From an uncultured Ruminococcus sp. (lineage in GTDB: Bacteria > Bacillota > Clostridia > Oscillospirales > Ruminococcaceae): a stretch of 64,000 nucleotides of DNA. The notes under the pieces are model-generated. The model did not search any database. It was given only the letters and a program-made list of their open reading frames with translations, and had not been told where the DNA came from. This document shows positions 34,195-41,999 of this stretch, in pieces. The stretch covers positions 18,186-82,185 of the forward strand of contig CACWPL010000008.1 of NCBI GenBank assembly GCA_902762785.1, written 5' to 3'. Made by a program: the position numbers and the translations under genes. How positions within the stretch are numbered: the stretch's first letter is position 1; every line of letters starts with the position of its first letter.

Positions 34195-36360
34195 TCACTG
34201 CTTCGGCAGGAAGCAGCCGCTGTCGTCCGTCATCTGACTGAACGCCTCCTCGACCTTGCGCACCTCGTCGCCCGCGCTCACGAAGGCGTCCACGATCAGG
34301 GGATCGAAGTGCTTGCCGGCCCCGTCCTGGATGATCTTCACGGCGGCCTCGAACGTGAAGGGCTCCTTATAGCTGCGCTTGGACACGAGCGCGTCGAACA
34401 CGTCCGCGACTGCCATCACGCGCGCCGAGAGCGGGATCTTCTCGCCGTCGATGCCGTAGGGATAGCCGGAGCCGTCCCACTTCTCGTGGTGGTAGGCGGC
34501 CAGATCCCGGGCGACGCCGAGATAGCCGGAGTTCGGCACGAGCGCGATCGCCTGCGAGATGATGTCGCGGCCGGCCGTGGTGTGCTGCTTCATGACGGCG
34601 AACTCCTCGTCGGTGAGGCGGCCGGGCTTGTTGAGGATGGCGTCCGGCACCTGGATCTTGCCGACGTCATGGAGCGGCGCGGAGTTGACCACATCGGAGA
34701 TGTAGTCATCCGTGAGCTGGTCGGCATAGTAGCCCTTGCGGCGCATCTCCCGGAGGATGATGCCGCTGTAGGCCGCCGTCTTGCGGACGTGGGCACCGGT
34801 GTTGCTGTCACGGCTCTCCACGATGTCTGCGAGCACGAGGATCAGCGCGTTCTGCATCTGCGCGATCTCCTCGGTCTTCTTCTGCACGTCCGCGACATAG
34901 CGCATGCTGTCGTCGGAGGTCTTGGTGATGGCGAGGTAGAGGTTCTCGACCTCGTCGCCGGTGTGGATGTTCAGCTCATGGATGCGCTCGATGCTGCTCT
35001 CACGGGCCTTCTCGCTGTCGTAAGCGAAGGTGCCGGTGCTCATGGCGATGGAGTTGACCGGCAGGATGATGTGATACTCGACGAGCCAGCGCACGACGCA
35101 GAAGATCAGGATGAAGAAGCCCAGGAAGAGCGAGAGCATCTCCATCATGAAATTGCGCTCCGTCACGCCGATCTGGTCCATCGACACGTCCGCGCAGGCA
35201 TAGCACACGCAGCGCCCCGTGCTGTCGTAGACGGGCTCGTAGTAGGTCAGGAGCCAGCCATAGGTATCGTTCGAGGTCAGCGGCTCGATGCGCTCGCCCC
35301 GCAGGAGCGCGGGCACGAGGGGCAGGAAGGTCTCATCAAAGCCGATCACGGCGCCCGGGTCGGAGCCCTTGGTCGCCTCCGTGTCCACATCGAAGACGAC
35401 ATGGCACCCGTCCTCCCGGATCTGGTAAACGTAGAGATAGTAGATGTCCTCCGAGTTGCGGCGAATCTCGCTGAGGAGGTATTCGGTCTCGGCATAGCCC
35501 TCGGCGGACTCGCCCTCGGTCAGGTAGGTATCGACCATGTCCGCGTCGATGCTGCTCGCGGCGATGCGGGCGGCGCCCTCGGCGAGCTTGGTGTGGTCGC
35601 GGATCAGGGCGTTCCGATAGAGGCGCATGCTGATGACCGTGGCCGCGACAGAGACGGCGATCAGCGAGACGCTCAGCACCAGCAGGATCTTCGTCCGCAG
35701 CGACATGACGCGGAAGCTGATCTTCCTCGCGCGCGCGGAATCCTCCGTGGAGAGGGGCGTCTGCATCCATCCGCTGAAGCGGAACCGGCGCTGCACCCGC
35801 TCCGGCAGGATCCGGACGAGGAGCATCACCAGCGCGACCGAGATCAGCTTATCGACGATGTCGCTCAGGATGTTCGCGATGAACTGGGCGGGCGCGGCGG
35901 GGAGGCCCTTGTCGACGAGGACGCCCGCGAAGGAGGCAGCGTCATACCCCACGTCCTCCAGGAACCACGGGATGAAGGTGCCGAGGCCGCCGCCGATCAG
36001 GGCGAAGACCAGCGCAGCACCGACCATCCCCAGCGGCCGCTTGAACCATCCGCGCCGGCTGCACCAGGCGGCCGTGAGCGCGATCAGCACGTTGAGGATG
36101 CCGTAATACATCGCGGAGGGGTCGGAGATGCTCATGAGGATATTCGTCACGAAGCCGACGATGACGCCGGGCAGGAACCCGCCCATGATGGCGCACGCCA
36201 CCGTGCCGATCGTGTCGAGATAGAGCGGGAACGGGAGCGGGAGACGCGCCGCGACCTCGCTCATGACCAGGTCGATCCCCACCCCGACCAGGCACATCAG
36301 GGCGGTGATGTAATTCCATTTTGTGCGTTTTTTTGTGGCAGTACGCTGTACCTTCGACAT
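34195..36360 (-). CDS. Membrane sensor with HD-GYP cyclic-di-GMP phosphodiesterase domain
   Basis: A 721-residue protein. The first 190 residues form five to six helices resembling an ECF-transporter substrate-binding subunit (PLYLDTIGTVACAIMGGFLPGVIVGFVTN). A further helix (about 222-245) leads to an extracytoplasmic sensor region (about 250-420) of Cache-like type, another helix, a coiled linker, and the HD-GYP domain (about 510-700) with APLHDVGK and HHEKWDGSGYPYG. HD-GYP proteins hydrolyse cyclic di-GMP. Its own promoter lies at 36458-36486. Confidence 0.85.
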   Translation of the reverse strand: MSKVQRTATKKRTKWNYITALMCLVGVGIDLVMSEVAARLPLPFPLYLDTIGTVACAIMGGFLPGVIVGFVTNILMSISDPSAMYYGILNVLIALTAAWCSRRGWFKRPLGMVGAALVFALIGGGLGTFIPWFLEDVGYDAASFAGVLVDKGLPAAPAQFIANILSDIVDKLISVALVMLLVRILPERVQRRFRFSGWMQTPLSTEDSARARKISFRVMSLRTKILLVLSVSLIAVSVAATVISMRLYRNALIRDHTKLAEGAARIAASSIDADMVDTYLTEGESAEGYAETEYLLSEIRRNSEDIYYLYVYQIREDGCHVVFDVDTEATKGSDPGAVIGFDETFLPLVPALLRGERIEPLTSNDTYGWLLTYYEPVYDSTGRCVCYACADVSMDQIGVTERNFMMEMLSLFLGFFILIFCVVRWLVEYHIILPVNSIAMSTGTFAYDSEKARESSIERIHELNIHTGDEVENLYLAITKTSDDSMRYVADVQKKTEEIAQMQNALILVLADIVESRDSNTGAHVRKTAAYSGIILREMRRKGYYADQLTDDYISDVVNSAPLHDVGKIQVPDAILNKPGRLTDEEFAVMKQHTTAGRDIISQAIALVPNSGYLGVARDLAAYHHEKWDGSGYPYGIDGEKIPLSARVMAVADVFDALVSKRSYKEPFTFEAAVKIIQDGAGKHFDPLIVDAFVSAGDEVRKVEEAFSQMTDDSGCFLPKQ

Positions 36361-36457
36361 CGCAGCCTCCTTCCAGATGCGGTGGGGCGTTCTATCTGCC
36401 GCCAGTTTAGGCGGTCGTGTTTCGTCTCATTGCCGCCGCGGACGGCGGTTCTTATCT

Positions 36458-36486
36458 ATTATACCATATTTTCATCATAATTGCAA
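36458..36486 (-). promoter_or_regulatory. Promoter of the HD-GYP gene
   Basis: On the reverse strand TTGCAA (36481-36486) and TATAAT (36458-36463), spacer 17. Confidence 0.85.
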
Positions 36487-36524
36487 CAGTTTTTGTACAG
36501 ATCTGTGATCTGGGCGCAAATAAA

Positions 36525-36551
36525 GCCCGCCCCTGTCATGCAGGAGCGGGC
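36525..36551 (-). terminator. Terminator of the thioredoxin-like lipoprotein operon
   Basis: Read in reverse, GCCCGCTCCTG / CAGGGGCGGGC with one G-T pair, followed by TTTATTTG. Confidence 0.8.
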
Positions 36552-36558
36552 CTTCGGC

Positions 36559-37200
36559 TCATGCTTCGGGGAGAGGATCCTTCCCGAGGTGGGCGAGTGC
36601 ATCGTTGATATAGGCGCGGTACGTCCCGGCCAGGTCGTGCGGCGAGCCGATCAGCTCCGCCTCGAGCTGGGTGCCGTCGCTGCCAAGGAAGACGGTCGTG
36701 GGCGTGTACATCACCTGCTGCACCATGAGGAGCAGGTCGCCGTCCGCGACGGTGAGGGTCTGGCCGGCAAAGCCGTTGTCCTCGAGGATCTGCTTGGCGA
36801 GCGCGGGATCGTTCGGGGCGTCCAGGCACCACGTCACGAGCTGCACGTTCTCCGGCAGCGAGGCCTCGAGCGCCGCCAGCTCGCCCATCTCGGCGATGCA
36901 GGGCGGGCAGGTCGTCTGCCAGATGTTGATGACCGTCACGTCTGCGGCGGCCACGTCCTCGGAGGTGAACTGTCCCCCGTCGAGGGTGGCGGCCGTGAAG
37001 CTGCGGACGTTCGGCAGCGCGGTGACGGCGTTCTCAGCCGCGGACATCCCCGGCGCCTCCATCTCGGGCGCTGCGTCATCGGGAGAGTCGGGGGCGTCGG
37101 TCGGCGCGGCCGTCTCCGGGACGTCCTCCATCTCGGACGGTGCCGCGCAGCCCGTCAGCAGGAGCGCGGCGGCCAGTGCCGTACAGACGAGCCGTCTCAT
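36559..37200 (-). CDS. TlpA/ResA-like thioredoxin-fold lipoprotein
   Basis: A 213-residue protein with a signal peptide ending in lipobox LTGC, a Pro/Asp/Glu spacer, and a thioredoxin-fold domain. Its active-site sequence TTCPPC (CxxC) lies in VINIWQTTCPPCIAEM, and a cis-proline loop VMYTPTTVFLG is present. It is an extracytoplasmic, membrane-anchored disulfide reductase or oxidase. Start ATG 37200 overlaps the upstream stop in an ATGA. Confidence 0.88.
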   Translation of the reverse strand: MRRLVCTALAAALLLTGCAAPSEMEDVPETAAPTDAPDSPDDAAPEMEAPGMSAAENAVTALPNVRSFTAATLDGGQFTSEDVAAADVTVINIWQTTCPPCIAEMGELAALEASLPENVQLVTWCLDAPNDPALAKQILEDNGFAGQTLTVADGDLLLMVQQVMYTPTTVFLGSDGTQLEAELIGSPHDLAGTYRAYINDALAHLGKDPLPEA

Positions 37201-37415
37201 GCCTTCGCTGCGGACGCCGCGAGGTTCTCGTTGAGCTTCTGCACCAGCTCGTCCGCGTCGACGCCGTGGACGGATGCGGCCTCCGCGATCGTCTCGTTCT
37301 GAGAAGCCGGGCAGCCGAGACAGTGCATCCCGATGCCGAGCAGGACTGGTGCGCACGCCTCCAGATCGATCTGGAGCAGCTCACCGATCATCGTATCCTT
37401 CGTTACCTGTGCCAT
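37197..37415 (-). CDS. DUF1858 domain protein
   Basis: A 72-residue protein: DTMIGELLQIDLEACAPVLLGIGMHCLGCPASQNETIAEAASVHGVDADELVQKLN. This is the DUF1858 type, with the CxxC (HCLGC) and preceding Met-His. Such proteins are often encoded by hybrid-cluster or redox genes and are thought to bind metal or ligand. It is the first gene of a pair with the thioredoxin-like lipoprotein, and its promoter overlaps a palindrome shared with the divergent TetR gene. Confidence 0.85.
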   Translation of the reverse strand: MAQVTKDTMIGELLQIDLEACAPVLLGIGMHCLGCPASQNETIAEAASVHGVDADELVQKLNENLAASAAKA

Positions 37416-37503
37416 AACTCGTTACCTCCTGTATGATGTTGCGGCCGGCGCGCCGGAGCGGGGACGTGTTCCCCTCTTGACAGGACGGCCGGTCTGTGAT
37501 ATG

Positions 37504-37532
37504 ATGATAGCATAAACCTTGACATTTGTCAA
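37504..37532 (-). promoter_or_regulatory. Promoter of the DUF1858/lipoprotein pair
   Basis: On the reverse strand TTGACA (37527-37532) and TATCAT (37504-37509), spacer 17. The -35 box is one arm of the 37518-37533 palindrome. Confidence 0.8.
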
Positions 37533-37533
37533 G
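37518..37533. promoter_or_regulatory. Inverted repeat CTTGACA-TT-TGTCAAG, likely TetR-type operator
   Basis: Seven-base arms with a two-base centre cover the -35 box of the reverse promoter and lie 40 bases upstream of the TetR start. This is the expected position for autoregulation plus repression of the divergent pair. Confidence 0.6.
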
Positions 37534-37572
37534 CGTTTCACCAAAACTTTGACAGAATGGGGTGCTTTGTCC

Positions 37573-38133
37573 ATGTATACAGGCGACCATAAGACCGCCA
37601 AGCTCTCACAGACTCTCATCACCGATGCCCTGCTGACGCTGCTCGAGACCGTCCCCTTCGCGGACATCAGTGTGAGCCGCCTCTGCCAGCAGGCGCAGGT
37701 GTCGCGGCAGACCTTCTATTCCCTCTTCGGCACCAAGGAGAACGTCCTCCTGCACGCGCTCGAGACGTCCTGCTGCTTCGAGCCGGCCGCACAGGCGGGG
37801 TGCCGCTCGGCGTGCTTCAAGGCTTTTTGCAAGGGATATAGCCATTTCGTCCTGGAGAACCGGCATCTGCTCACGCTCCTCGTCCGCAACGACATGATGC
37901 ATCTGCTCTACGAGGTGCAGTATGCGCGGTCGATGGCCTGCGACCATTTCATGCCGGATGTCACCGGGGACGACCGCGTCTACCTCATCGACTTCATCGC
38001 CAGCGGCATGAACAGCATCGCCAAGAACTTCGTCCTCAGCGGCGGCCAGGCGGACGAGGCCTTTTTGGAACGCCTCATGTACCGCCTGTTCGGGGGGATG
38101 TACTTCATCTCCCGGCCGCAGGAGGCCACATGA
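37573..38133 (+). CDS. TetR-family transcriptional regulator
   Basis: A 186-residue protein. The N-terminal helix-turn-helix reads LITDALLTLLETVPFADISVSRLCQQAQVSRQTFYSLFGTKENVLLHALE, a clear TetR DNA-binding domain; the rest is a helical ligand-binding domain with several Cys residues. ATG 37573 is chosen; a frame running back to TTG 37519 would start inside the palindrome. The stop overlaps the nagA start in an ATGA. It probably binds the palindrome at 37518-37533 and regulates the redox pair and its own operon. Confidence 0.85.
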   Translation: MYTGDHKTAKLSQTLITDALLTLLETVPFADISVSRLCQQAQVSRQTFYSLFGTKENVLLHALETSCCFEPAAQAGCRSACFKAFCKGYSHFVLENRHLLTLLVRNDMMHLLYEVQYARSMACDHFMPDVTGDDRVYLIDFIASGMNSIAKNFVLSGGQADEAFLERLMYRLFGGMYFISRPQEAT

Positions 38134-39275
38134 GCCGCCTCGAGATCCACGGCGGCCTCGTCCTGGACGAGTCGTTCGTCCCTGCCCCGCGGACGGTCGT
38201 CGTGGAGGACGGCGTGATCGCGGCGCTCCTCCCGCCGGGGACGCCGCCGCAGGGGGAGGTGCTCGATGCCGCCGGATGCTATGTCCTCCCCGGCCTCTGC
38301 GACATCCACCTCCACGGCGCCATGGGGCACGATCTCTGCGATGGCGACGACGCCGCGCTCGACGCCATCACGGCCTTCGAGGCGGCGCACGGCGTCACCG
38401 TCGTCTGCCCCACGACCATGACGCTGCCGCCGGAGACGCTCTCGCGTGTGCTGAAAAACGCCGCAAAGTGGAAAAAAGCGTCCCATCCCGGCCACGCCGT
38501 CCTCGGCGGGATCCATATGGAGGGGCCCTTCCTCTCGCCGGAGCGCTTCGGTGCGCAGGATCCGCAGCATCTGCGGACGCCGGACGCGGATCTCCTGCGC
38601 GGATGGCTCGCCGATTCGGACGGTCTCGTCCGCACGATGACGATCGCGCCGGAGCTGCCGGGGGCGGCCGCGCTGATCGGGGCGTTCCCGTCCGTGCGCT
38701 TCTCGATCGGACATACGGTCGCCGGGTATGACGCGGCGATGCGTGCTTTTTCGGCCGGTGCCGACCGTCTCACGCATCTTTATAATGCCATGCCGCCCCT
38801 CCTGCACCGTGCGCCCGGGCCCATCGGCGCGGGGATGGATGCGGGAGCGTATGCGGAGCTGATCTGTGACGGTGTCCATGTGGACGGCGCGGCTGTGCGG
38901 GCGGCGTTCCGGCTCTTCGGGGCGGAGCGCGTCGTGCTCGTCAGCGACAGCATGGAGGCCGCCGGGATGCCGGACGGGACGTATCAGCTCGGCGGACAGG
39001 CCGTGACCGTCCGCGGCACGCACGCGGCCCTCGCGGACGGCACCCTCGCCGGGAGCGTGACGCCCCTCTATGAAGGGCTGCGAACGGCCGTGCGCTTTGG
39101 CATCGCCCTCGGGGACGCCGTGCGGGCAGCCTCGCGGAACGCCTGCCGCGCCGTCGGTCTCGACGAGACGTATGGCAGCATCGTCCCCGGCAAGGCGGCG
39201 CATCTGCTGCTGGCATCGGCTGACGACCTTGCCCTGCGGGAGGTCGTGATCGGGGCGCCGCTGCATCTGGCGTAA
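38130..39275 (+). CDS. nagA: N-acetylglucosamine-6-phosphate deacetylase
   Basis: A 381-residue amidohydrolase, full length. Metal-binding HLHG at residues 60-63, GGIHMEGPFLSP, RFSIGHTVA, HLYNAMPP and VSDSMEAAG follow the family in order. It removes the acetyl group from GlcNAc-6-phosphate in the cytosol, for cell-wall recycling or amino-sugar use. No nagB lies nearby. It is translationally coupled to the upstream TetR gene. A nagA/tetR pair beside redox genes is unusual. Confidence 0.93.
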   Translation: MSRLEIHGGLVLDESFVPAPRTVVVEDGVIAALLPPGTPPQGEVLDAAGCYVLPGLCDIHLHGAMGHDLCDGDDAALDAITAFEAAHGVTVVCPTTMTLPPETLSRVLKNAAKWKKASHPGHAVLGGIHMEGPFLSPERFGAQDPQHLRTPDADLLRGWLADSDGLVRTMTIAPELPGAAALIGAFPSVRFSIGHTVAGYDAAMRAFSAGADRLTHLYNAMPPLLHRAPGPIGAGMDAGAYAELICDGVHVDGAAVRAAFRLFGAERVVLVSDSMEAAGMPDGTYQLGGQAVTVRGTHAALADGTLAGSVTPLYEGLRTAVRFGIALGDAVRAASRNACRAVGLDETYGSIVPGKAAHLLLASADDLALREVVIGAPLHLA

Positions 39276-39340
39276 TGCCCAAAACGGGCGCGTCCAATTG
39301 GCAGTATTGGCCAAAAATTATGAATTATGCGCCCATTCGC

Positions 39341-39369
39341 TTGCATCCTGGGCGGATCCGTGGTATAAT
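39341..39369 (+). promoter_or_regulatory. Promoter of the SNF transporter gene
   Basis: TTGCAT (39341-39346) and TATAAT (39364-39369), spacer 17, TGG before the -10. Confidence 0.88.
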
Positions 39370-39382
39370 GGATGATAGTCTG

Positions 39383-39426
39383 CGTCCCATCCTGCACCGT
39401 CCGGGGAGACGGTGCGGCTCGGGACG
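39383..39426 (+). promoter_or_regulatory. Structured 5' leader of the SNF transporter mRNA
   Basis: GCACCGTC (39394-39401) pairs with GACGGTGC (39408-39415), and outside it CGTCCC (39383-39388) pairs with GGGACG (39421-39426). This two-step stem sits between the promoter and the ribosome-binding site. No known riboswitch class is recognised. Confidence 0.5.
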
Positions 39427-39478
39427 ATCCGACAGGACACGAGCGACATCTAGGGTATCATTTAGGAGGAGAAAACCA

Positions 39479-40864
39479 ATGAACGAAAAACGAAACTCAT
39501 TTTCCAGCTCGATCGGCTTCGTGCTGGCGGCAGCTGGGAGCGCGGTCGGATTGGGCAATATCTGGCGCTTCCCGTATCTGGCGGCGAAGGACGGCGGCGG
39601 CCTGTTCCTCGTCATCTACATCATCCTCGCGCTGACCTTCGGCTTCGCGATGATCGTCTCCGAGACGGCCATCGGCCGCAAGACCAAGCAGAGCGCCCTG
39701 ACGGCCTACGGCACGCTCCACAAGCCCTCGAAATGGATCGGCGTGTTCGCCTGTCTGGTGCCGTTCCTGATCCTGCCGTACTACTGCGTCATCGGCGGAT
39801 GGGTGCTCAAATACTGTGTCGCCTTCCTGACCGGCGGCGGTGCGGCTGCAGCGGAGGACGGCTATTTCACGGGCTTCATCACCGACCTCTGGCCGCCGAT
39901 CATCTTCGACGTGATCTTCCTGCTGGCGGTGGCGGTCATCATCTATCTGGGCGTCAACAAGGGCATCGAATCGCTCTCGAAGGTGCTCATGCCGGTGCTG
40001 CTGGTCATGGTCGTCGGCATCGCCATCTTCTCTCTGACCATCAAGGGGCGCGAGGGCGGCCTCTCCGCCATGGACGGCCTCAAGGTCTACCTGATCCCGA
40101 GCCTCGCCGGGATGGGCGCGAAGGACGTGTTCATCGTCGTGCTCGACGCCATGGGACAGCTCTTCTACAGCATCAGCGTGGCTATGGGCATCATGGTCAC
40201 CTACGGCTCCTATTTCAGGGACGACAGCAACTTGATGAAGTCCGTCAACCAGATCGAGCTGTTCGACACGGTCGTGGCCTTCCTTGCGGGCATCATGATC
40301 ATCCCTGCGGTCTATGTCTTCCTCGGTGAGGAGGGCATGCGCAGCTCCGGCCCCGGCCTGATGTTCATGGCGCTGCCGCGCGTGTTCGCGGAGATGGGCG
40401 TGGTCGGCAATGTGGTCGGCGCGGTGTTCTTCCTGATGGTGCTGCTCGCGGCGCTGACGAGCGCGATGTCCGTGCTCGAGGCGGTCGTGGCGAGCCTGAT
40501 CGACGCCTTCGGGTGGAGCCGCCGCAAGGCCACCATCGTCGAGTCGTCGCTCGCGCTGGCGATCGGGATCGTGGTATGCCTGGGCTATAACGTCCTCTAC
40601 TTCGATGTCAAGCTCCCCAACGGCTCGAATGCCCAGATCCTCGACATCATCGACTACATCAGCAACAATGTCCTCATGCCCGTCGTGGCGATCGGCACCT
40701 GCATCCTGATCGGATGGCTCGTCGGCCCCAAGACCGTCATCGACGAGGCCACCAAGAACGGCGAGCGCTTCGGGCGCAAGGGCCTCTACATCGTGATGAT
40801 CAAGTTCATCGCGCCGGTGATGCTCTTCCTGCTGCTGCTCGGCTCCGTTGGCATCATCCACTGA
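39479..40864 (+). CDS. Sodium-dependent SNF/NSS family transporter
   Basis: A 461-residue protein with 11-12 helices. The start SSSIGFVLAAAGSAVGLGNIWRFPYLAAKDGGG is the family signature for the sodium and substrate site. Bacterial NSS transporters import amino acids with sodium. ATG 39479 is about eight bases after AGGAGGA; the frame starting at 39275 is extended upstream and rejected. Its own promoter and a 100-base structured leader precede it. Confidence 0.93.
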   Translation: MNEKRNSFSSSIGFVLAAAGSAVGLGNIWRFPYLAAKDGGGLFLVIYIILALTFGFAMIVSETAIGRKTKQSALTAYGTLHKPSKWIGVFACLVPFLILPYYCVIGGWVLKYCVAFLTGGGAAAAEDGYFTGFITDLWPPIIFDVIFLLAVAVIIYLGVNKGIESLSKVLMPVLLVMVVGIAIFSLTIKGREGGLSAMDGLKVYLIPSLAGMGAKDVFIVVLDAMGQLFYSISVAMGIMVTYGSYFRDDSNLMKSVNQIELFDTVVAFLAGIMIIPAVYVFLGEEGMRSSGPGLMFMALPRVFAEMGVVGNVVGAVFFLMVLLAALTSAMSVLEAVVASLIDAFGWSRRKATIVESSLALAIGIVVCLGYNVLYFDVKLPNGSNAQILDIIDYISNNVLMPVVAIGTCILIGWLVGPKTVIDEATKNGERFGRKGLYIVMIKFIAPVMLFLLLLGSVGIIH

Positions 40865-40909
40865 CAGACGCAGCGCCCTCGGGCGATGCCCATTTGGGTG
40901 CGGGAACAC

Positions 40910-40958
40910 AAGACCGCTGCCGTCCATCCCCACAGGATCCTCGGCAGCGGTCTTTTTT
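40910..40958. terminator. Bidirectional terminator between SNF and EamA genes
   Basis: AAGACCGCTGCCG (40910-40922) pairs with CGGCAGCGGTCTT (40942-40954), followed by a T-run. Confidence 0.85.
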
Positions 40959-40986
40959 CAGTGATGCAGTGAGAGATGGGTGACGG

Positions 40987-41892
40987 CTACGCCCTGTCCT
41001 CTTGGGTCTCTGCCGGCTGACGGCCGATCGGCAGTCCCGGCAGGATGAGGGCGGCGAGGATGAGGACGATGCCCACGAGCTTGACCGGGCTCCGGCTCTC
41101 GTGCCAGAGCGTCAGGCCGAGCACAGCGCCGACCATCGGCTCGACGGCCACCAGGATGGCCGCGCGCGTGGGCTCGAGGCGGGCAAGTCCCCATGTATAG
41201 AGGAAATACGGCACGACCGTACACAGCACGCCGATCCCGAGACACCACCACAGGAGCCCCGGCGCCGCCGCGACCGTCTGCACGACCTCCCCTGCCCCGC
41301 AGACCGGCAGCGCGCCGCAGAATCCGAGGACGAAGGTGTAGACCGTGACGGTCAAGGAGCCGTACCGCGCGAGCGCATAGCGGCCGAAGATGGTGTACAG
41401 TCCATAGAAAAAGCCCGAGGCGAGGCCGGTCAGGAGCGTGAGCGGCGTGAGGCCGGAGGTGCCGGACAGTCCCGCCACGCAGGCACATCCCGCCACCGTC
41501 AGCACGAGCGCCGCGAGCTTGACGGACGTGATGCGTTCTTTAAAAAGGATCGCCGAGAGGAGCATGATGAACACCGGCGAGGTGTACAGCAGCACGACGG
41601 CCACGGATGCCTGCGCCTGCACCATCGTGTAGAAATAGCAGACATTGAAGAGCACGATGCTGATGATGCCCGTGCCGACGAACATCCAAAGATCGCGCAG
41701 CCGGATGCGCAGCGCCTCCCTGCGGAGCGCGGCGACGGCGAGCGTGAAGAGCGGCGCGGCTACGGCCAGACGGATCCAGGTGATCTGGAGCGCGTCGAGC
41801 CCGACGGCGGACAGATGACGGATGAAGAGGCTGATGATGCCCCAGAGCACCCCCGCCGTCACCACGGCGAGGACCGGTGCGAAACGCTTCAT
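40987..41892 (-). CDS. EamA/DMT family permease
   Basis: A 301-residue protein with about ten hydrophobic helices in two repeated halves. It has the EamA patterns GVLWGIISLFIRHL near the start and VEPMVGAVLGLTLWHE in the last third. DMT permeases export or import amino acids and other metabolites. It begins at ATG 41892, about 40 bases after its promoter. Substrate is not predictable. Confidence 0.88.
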   Translation of the reverse strand: MKRFAPVLAVVTAGVLWGIISLFIRHLSAVGLDALQITWIRLAVAAPLFTLAVAALRREALRIRLRDLWMFVGTGIISIVLFNVCYFYTMVQAQASVAVVLLYTSPVFIMLLSAILFKERITSVKLAALVLTVAGCACVAGLSGTSGLTPLTLLTGLASGFFYGLYTIFGRYALARYGSLTVTVYTFVLGFCGALPVCGAGEVVQTVAAAPGLLWWCLGIGVLCTVVPYFLYTWGLARLEPTRAAILVAVEPMVGAVLGLTLWHESRSPVKLVGIVLILAALILPGLPIGRQPAETQEDRA

Positions 41893-41932
41893 GTGGAGGT
41901 CTCCCTTCTGCCGCGCGCGGCGGCCATCTCAC

Positions 41933-41961
41933 ATTATAGCACATCGGCCGGGAGGATGCAA
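41933..41961 (-). promoter_or_regulatory. Promoter of the EamA gene
   Basis: On the reverse strand TTGCAT (41956-41961) and TATAAT (41933-41938), spacer 17. The divergent agcS-like gene starts 39 bases away. Confidence 0.85.
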
Positions 41962-41999
41962 GCCCCCCGCCGCGACTTTACGAAACGGAGCTGATACCA

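Noticed and set aside
39276-39478. Extension of the SNF protein upstream to 39275
   Set aside because: It would run through the promoter and leader; ATG 39479 has AGGAGGA and the family start.
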